Of a DNA stretch of 64,000 nucleotides, positions 62,171 through 64,000 are shown one piece after another (position 1 is the first letter of the stretch; the number at the start of each line of letters is the position of its first letter). The position numbers and the translations under genes were made by a program. Under the pieces are notes generated by a model that searched no databases, had not been told where the DNA came from, and saw only the letters and a list, made by a program, of their open reading frames with translations. Source of the DNA: Haloferax sulfurifontis ATCC BAA-897 (GTDB taxonomy: Archaea > Halobacteriota > Halobacteria > Halobacteriales > Haloferacaceae); assembly GCF_000337835.1 (NCBI RefSeq), contig NZ_AOLM01000028.1:218574-282573 (forward strand), in the 5' to 3' direction.

Positions 62171-63217
62171 ATGGGGTCCACATCACACAGCAAAGGACGG
62201 TTAAACCGGGCGCTCGGCGAGCTCTCGCTGGACGTGCCCTTCGCGCTGGTCATCGTCGTCGCGAGTAGCCTCGTCGCGGTTCTCGACGTCGTTTCGACCG
62301 TCCAAGCCCTCGTCGGACTCCCCGTACTGCTGTTTCTGCCCGGCTACGCGCTGTTGCTCGCGCTGTTCCCCGCCGGGTCGTCGGGTGGAGCCGTCGAAGG
62401 ACCGTCGTTCGGTCGGTTCGAGTGGCAACCGAACCTCGGCCTCGTGGAGCGCCTCGCGCTCGCCTTCGGAATGAGCGTCGCGTTGCTCCCAGTCGTCGGG
62501 CTGTCGCTCCTCTGGGCCGGCGTCGGACTGGCCCCCGCGCCCGTCATCGCCGCGCTGTCGGCGGTCATCGTCGGCGGCCTCGCAGTCGGCGAAGTCCGGC
62601 GGCGGCGACTCCCCGAAGCGGAGCGGTTCCACGTCCCGATTCGGCGCTGGTACGCCGACGTTGTCCGGTCGTTCGACCAGCCCTCGCGGGTCGATTCGCT
62701 TCTGAACGTCGCGCTCGCCGCCGCCATCGTCTTGGCCGTCGCGAGCCTGAGCTACGCGCTCGTCGCGCCGGGAACGGGCGAGTCGTATTCGAGCCTGTCG
62801 CTTCTCACGCGGGACGCCGGCGGCGAGTTCGCCGCCGCCGACTACCCCGAGGCGCTGACGGTCGGCGAACAGAGCACGCTGTTCGTCTCCGTCGAGAACG
62901 ACGAGGGCGAGGCGACGAGCTACACGCTCGTGGCCGAACTCCAGCGCGTCGAGCGGGTGAACGGCGAGACGACGGTCGTGGAGCGACAGGCGCTCGGGTC
63001 GCGGACGGAGACCGTCGAAGACGGCGAGACGTGGCGGACCCGCCACAGCTTCGCCCCGACGCTGACCGGCGAGGACCTCCGACTCACGTACTTCCTGTAC
63101 GAGGGCGACGCGCCGGCGGAGCCGAGCACCGACACGGCGTACCGCTCGGCGTACGTCTGGGTCACCGTGACCGAAGAGCCGACCGGCGGCGCGGACGCCG
63201 GCGACGACGCGGCGTAA
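62171..63217 (+). CDS. DUF1616 membrane protein
   Basis: A 348-residue protein: N-terminal helices (VPFALVIVVASSLVAVLDVV, VGLPVLLFLPGYALLLALFPAG, VERLALAFGMSVALLPVVGLSLLWAG, APVIAALSAVIVGGLAV), a short cytoplasmic part, one more helix (LLNVALAAAIVLAVASLSYAL), then an external beta-rich domain (EQSTLFVSVENDEGEATSYTLVAELQRVERVNGETTVVERQALGS). This is the DUF1616 layout, common beside surface-glycan genes in haloarchaea. It starts at ATG 62171 with a CAATAAC element about 33 bases upstream. It probably supports polysaccharide or glycoprotein assembly (inference). Confidence 0.88.
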   Translation: MGSTSHSKGRLNRALGELSLDVPFALVIVVASSLVAVLDVVSTVQALVGLPVLLFLPGYALLLALFPAGSSGGAVEGPSFGRFEWQPNLGLVERLALAFGMSVALLPVVGLSLLWAGVGLAPAPVIAALSAVIVGGLAVGEVRRRRLPEAERFHVPIRRWYADVVRSFDQPSRVDSLLNVALAAAIVLAVASLSYALVAPGTGESYSSLSLLTRDAGGEFAAADYPEALTVGEQSTLFVSVENDEGEATSYTLVAELQRVERVNGETTVVERQALGSRTETVEDGETWRTRHSFAPTLTGEDLRLTYFLYEGDAPAEPSTDTAYRSAYVWVTVTEEPTGGADAGDDAA

Positions 63218-63410
63218 CTCGGTCCCGCGAGCGACCGCCACGCCGTCGCGGAACGCGGCGGCCGCTCGGCTGTCGCGTGGAACCTCAAAAAACCGCGTCG
63301 AAATGCGAAAACGGGTGCCTCTGTCGTCTGCGGCGTCGCCGCGCGGGCGGCACGCCGCGTGTAGTTTCTGTGTCCGTGCTGTGCTGTCGTGCCGTGTTCC
63401 TGCCGTCGCC

Positions 63411-64000
63411 TCAGCCGTCGTTGTCCTCGAACGTCAGCGCCGCGTCGCCGACCAGGTTCATCTTCTTGATGTCGCCCGAGAACCGGAAGGCGTCGATACC
63501 GTCCGTGACCGACCCCTTCGCCTTGCCGTTGGTGAGGCTGTCGTCGCTCTCCGTCGCCCCGACGAGCGGGTCGTTCAGGATGTCGCCGGAGACCATGAAT
63601 TCGTACGTCGTCTCCGCGCCGTCGCCCTCGACCACGAGGGTGTTCGGCAGGGAGAACACCGCGGGGTCGACCCGCGTGCCGTTGACGTAGACCTCGGCCT
63701 CGCCTTCGAGGAACGACAGCGACGTAATCGTGCCCGTGAACGCGTACGTGTCCTCGACGCCGTCGGTGGTTACCCAGCCCGTCGCGGAGCTTTCGGACAC
63801 GTCGTCCCACTGTTCGACGGTGTCGCCCGAGGCTTCGAGCGTGCCGCTGACGGCGACTTCGTACTGCGTCTCGACGCCGGTGCCGACGAGGCGCAGTTCG
63901 TTCTGGCTGTCGGTGGAGTCGGTCGTCGAGTCCGTCGAGCCGTCCGTGCTCGAATCGGTCGTCGCGTCCGTGACCGTGCTCTCGGTCACCTGCTCGCCGT
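63411..64000 (-). CDS. Secreted protein with two tandem beta-rich domains, 5' end outside window
   Basis: The frame ends at 63411 and stays open to base 64000, so the N-terminus lies beyond the window. The visible 196 residues start with a Ser/Thr/Asp-rich linker (DSSTDGSTDSTTDSTDS). Two similar domains of about 75 residues follow: LRLVGTGVETQYEVAVSGTLEA...DTYAFTGTITSLSFLEGEAEVYVNG and LVVEGDGAETTYEFMVSGDI...DAFRFSGDIKKMNLVGDAALTFEDNDG. Their identical order of strands shows a duplication. It is probably a cell-surface or extracellular protein; sugar binding or cleavage is a guess from context. Confidence 0.8.
   Translation of the reverse strand, partial: GEQVTESTVTDATTDSSTDGSTDSTTDSTDSQNELRLVGTGVETQYEVAVSGTLEASGDTVEQWDDVSESSATGWVTTDGVEDTYAFTGTITSLSFLEGEAEVYVNGTRVDPAVFSLPNTLVVEGDGAETTYEFMVSGDILNDPLVGATESDDSLTNGKAKGSVTDGIDAFRFSGDIKKMNLVGDAALTFEDNDG

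Noticed and set aside
1..64000. tRNA, rRNA, CRISPR arrays, insertion sequences
   Set aside because: I looked in the intergenic regions for cloverleaf-like sequences, regularly spaced repeats and transposase motifs and recognised none. A covariance-model search was not possible here, so small RNAs cannot be excluded.

Overview
The window comes from a haloarchaeal chromosome, most likely Haloferax or a close relative. The evidence is high GC, very acidic proteins, Tat-exported lipoproteins, leaderless genes with a TATA element about 27 bases before the start codon, an HTH-10 regulator, a CPxCG-type zinc micro-protein, and an RdfA/Sph3 cell-shape pair. I recognised no rRNA, tRNA, CRISPR array or insertion sequence.

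Region by region. 1-4.5 kb: end of a peptide-type ABC importer (Tat lipoprotein), an M20 carbamoylase/amidohydrolase and an IclR regulator, probably one catabolic locus. 5.4-10.7 kb: an amino-acid permease coupled to a UspA protein, a tyrosine recombinase, a small conserved protein and a PiT phosphate transporter. 11.5-18.2 kb: membrane proteins (DUF1269, DUF389), a metallophosphoesterase, a voltage-gated K+ channel and a DHA2 exporter. 18.7-22.8 kb: a large secreted PQQ/PKD surface protein broken by a one-base frameshift. 23.4-28.3 kb: an acetate uptake and activation cluster (UspA, SSS symporter, DUF4212 subunit, acetyl-CoA synthetase). 28.4-36.7 kb: an aminotransferase, a histidine kinase, a TetR-MATE operon with a visible operator, and an NSS symporter coupled to a proline-racemase-family enzyme. 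36.9-45 kb: small regulators, a zinc micro-protein, a DUF106 (Oxa1-superfamily) protein, a ClC/CBS channel and a SecY that stands apart from any ribosomal operon. 45.2-49.5 kb: an APC transporter fused to two Usp domains and an ABC-2 exporter.

49.6-53.1 kb is the most unusual part: an orphan paralogue of V/A-type ATPase subunit D with a long charged pentapeptide tail, followed by RdfA and the SMC-like Sph3, all on one strand. This looks like a cell-shape module. 53.1-64 kb is a cell-surface and polysaccharide region (Tat lipoproteins, beta-helix protein, polysaccharide deacetylase, GT2 glycosyltransferase, DUF1616 protein, ATP-grasp enzyme). It also holds an antitoxin gene whose VapC partner survives only as about ten codons.

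Three themes cross these regions. A 28-bp partly palindromic element recurs in three promoter regions. Several GTG-start genes overlap, by GTGA, a short upstream reading frame that itself has leaderless-promoter geometry. Two long gene-poor intervals share a 20-bp inverted repeat.
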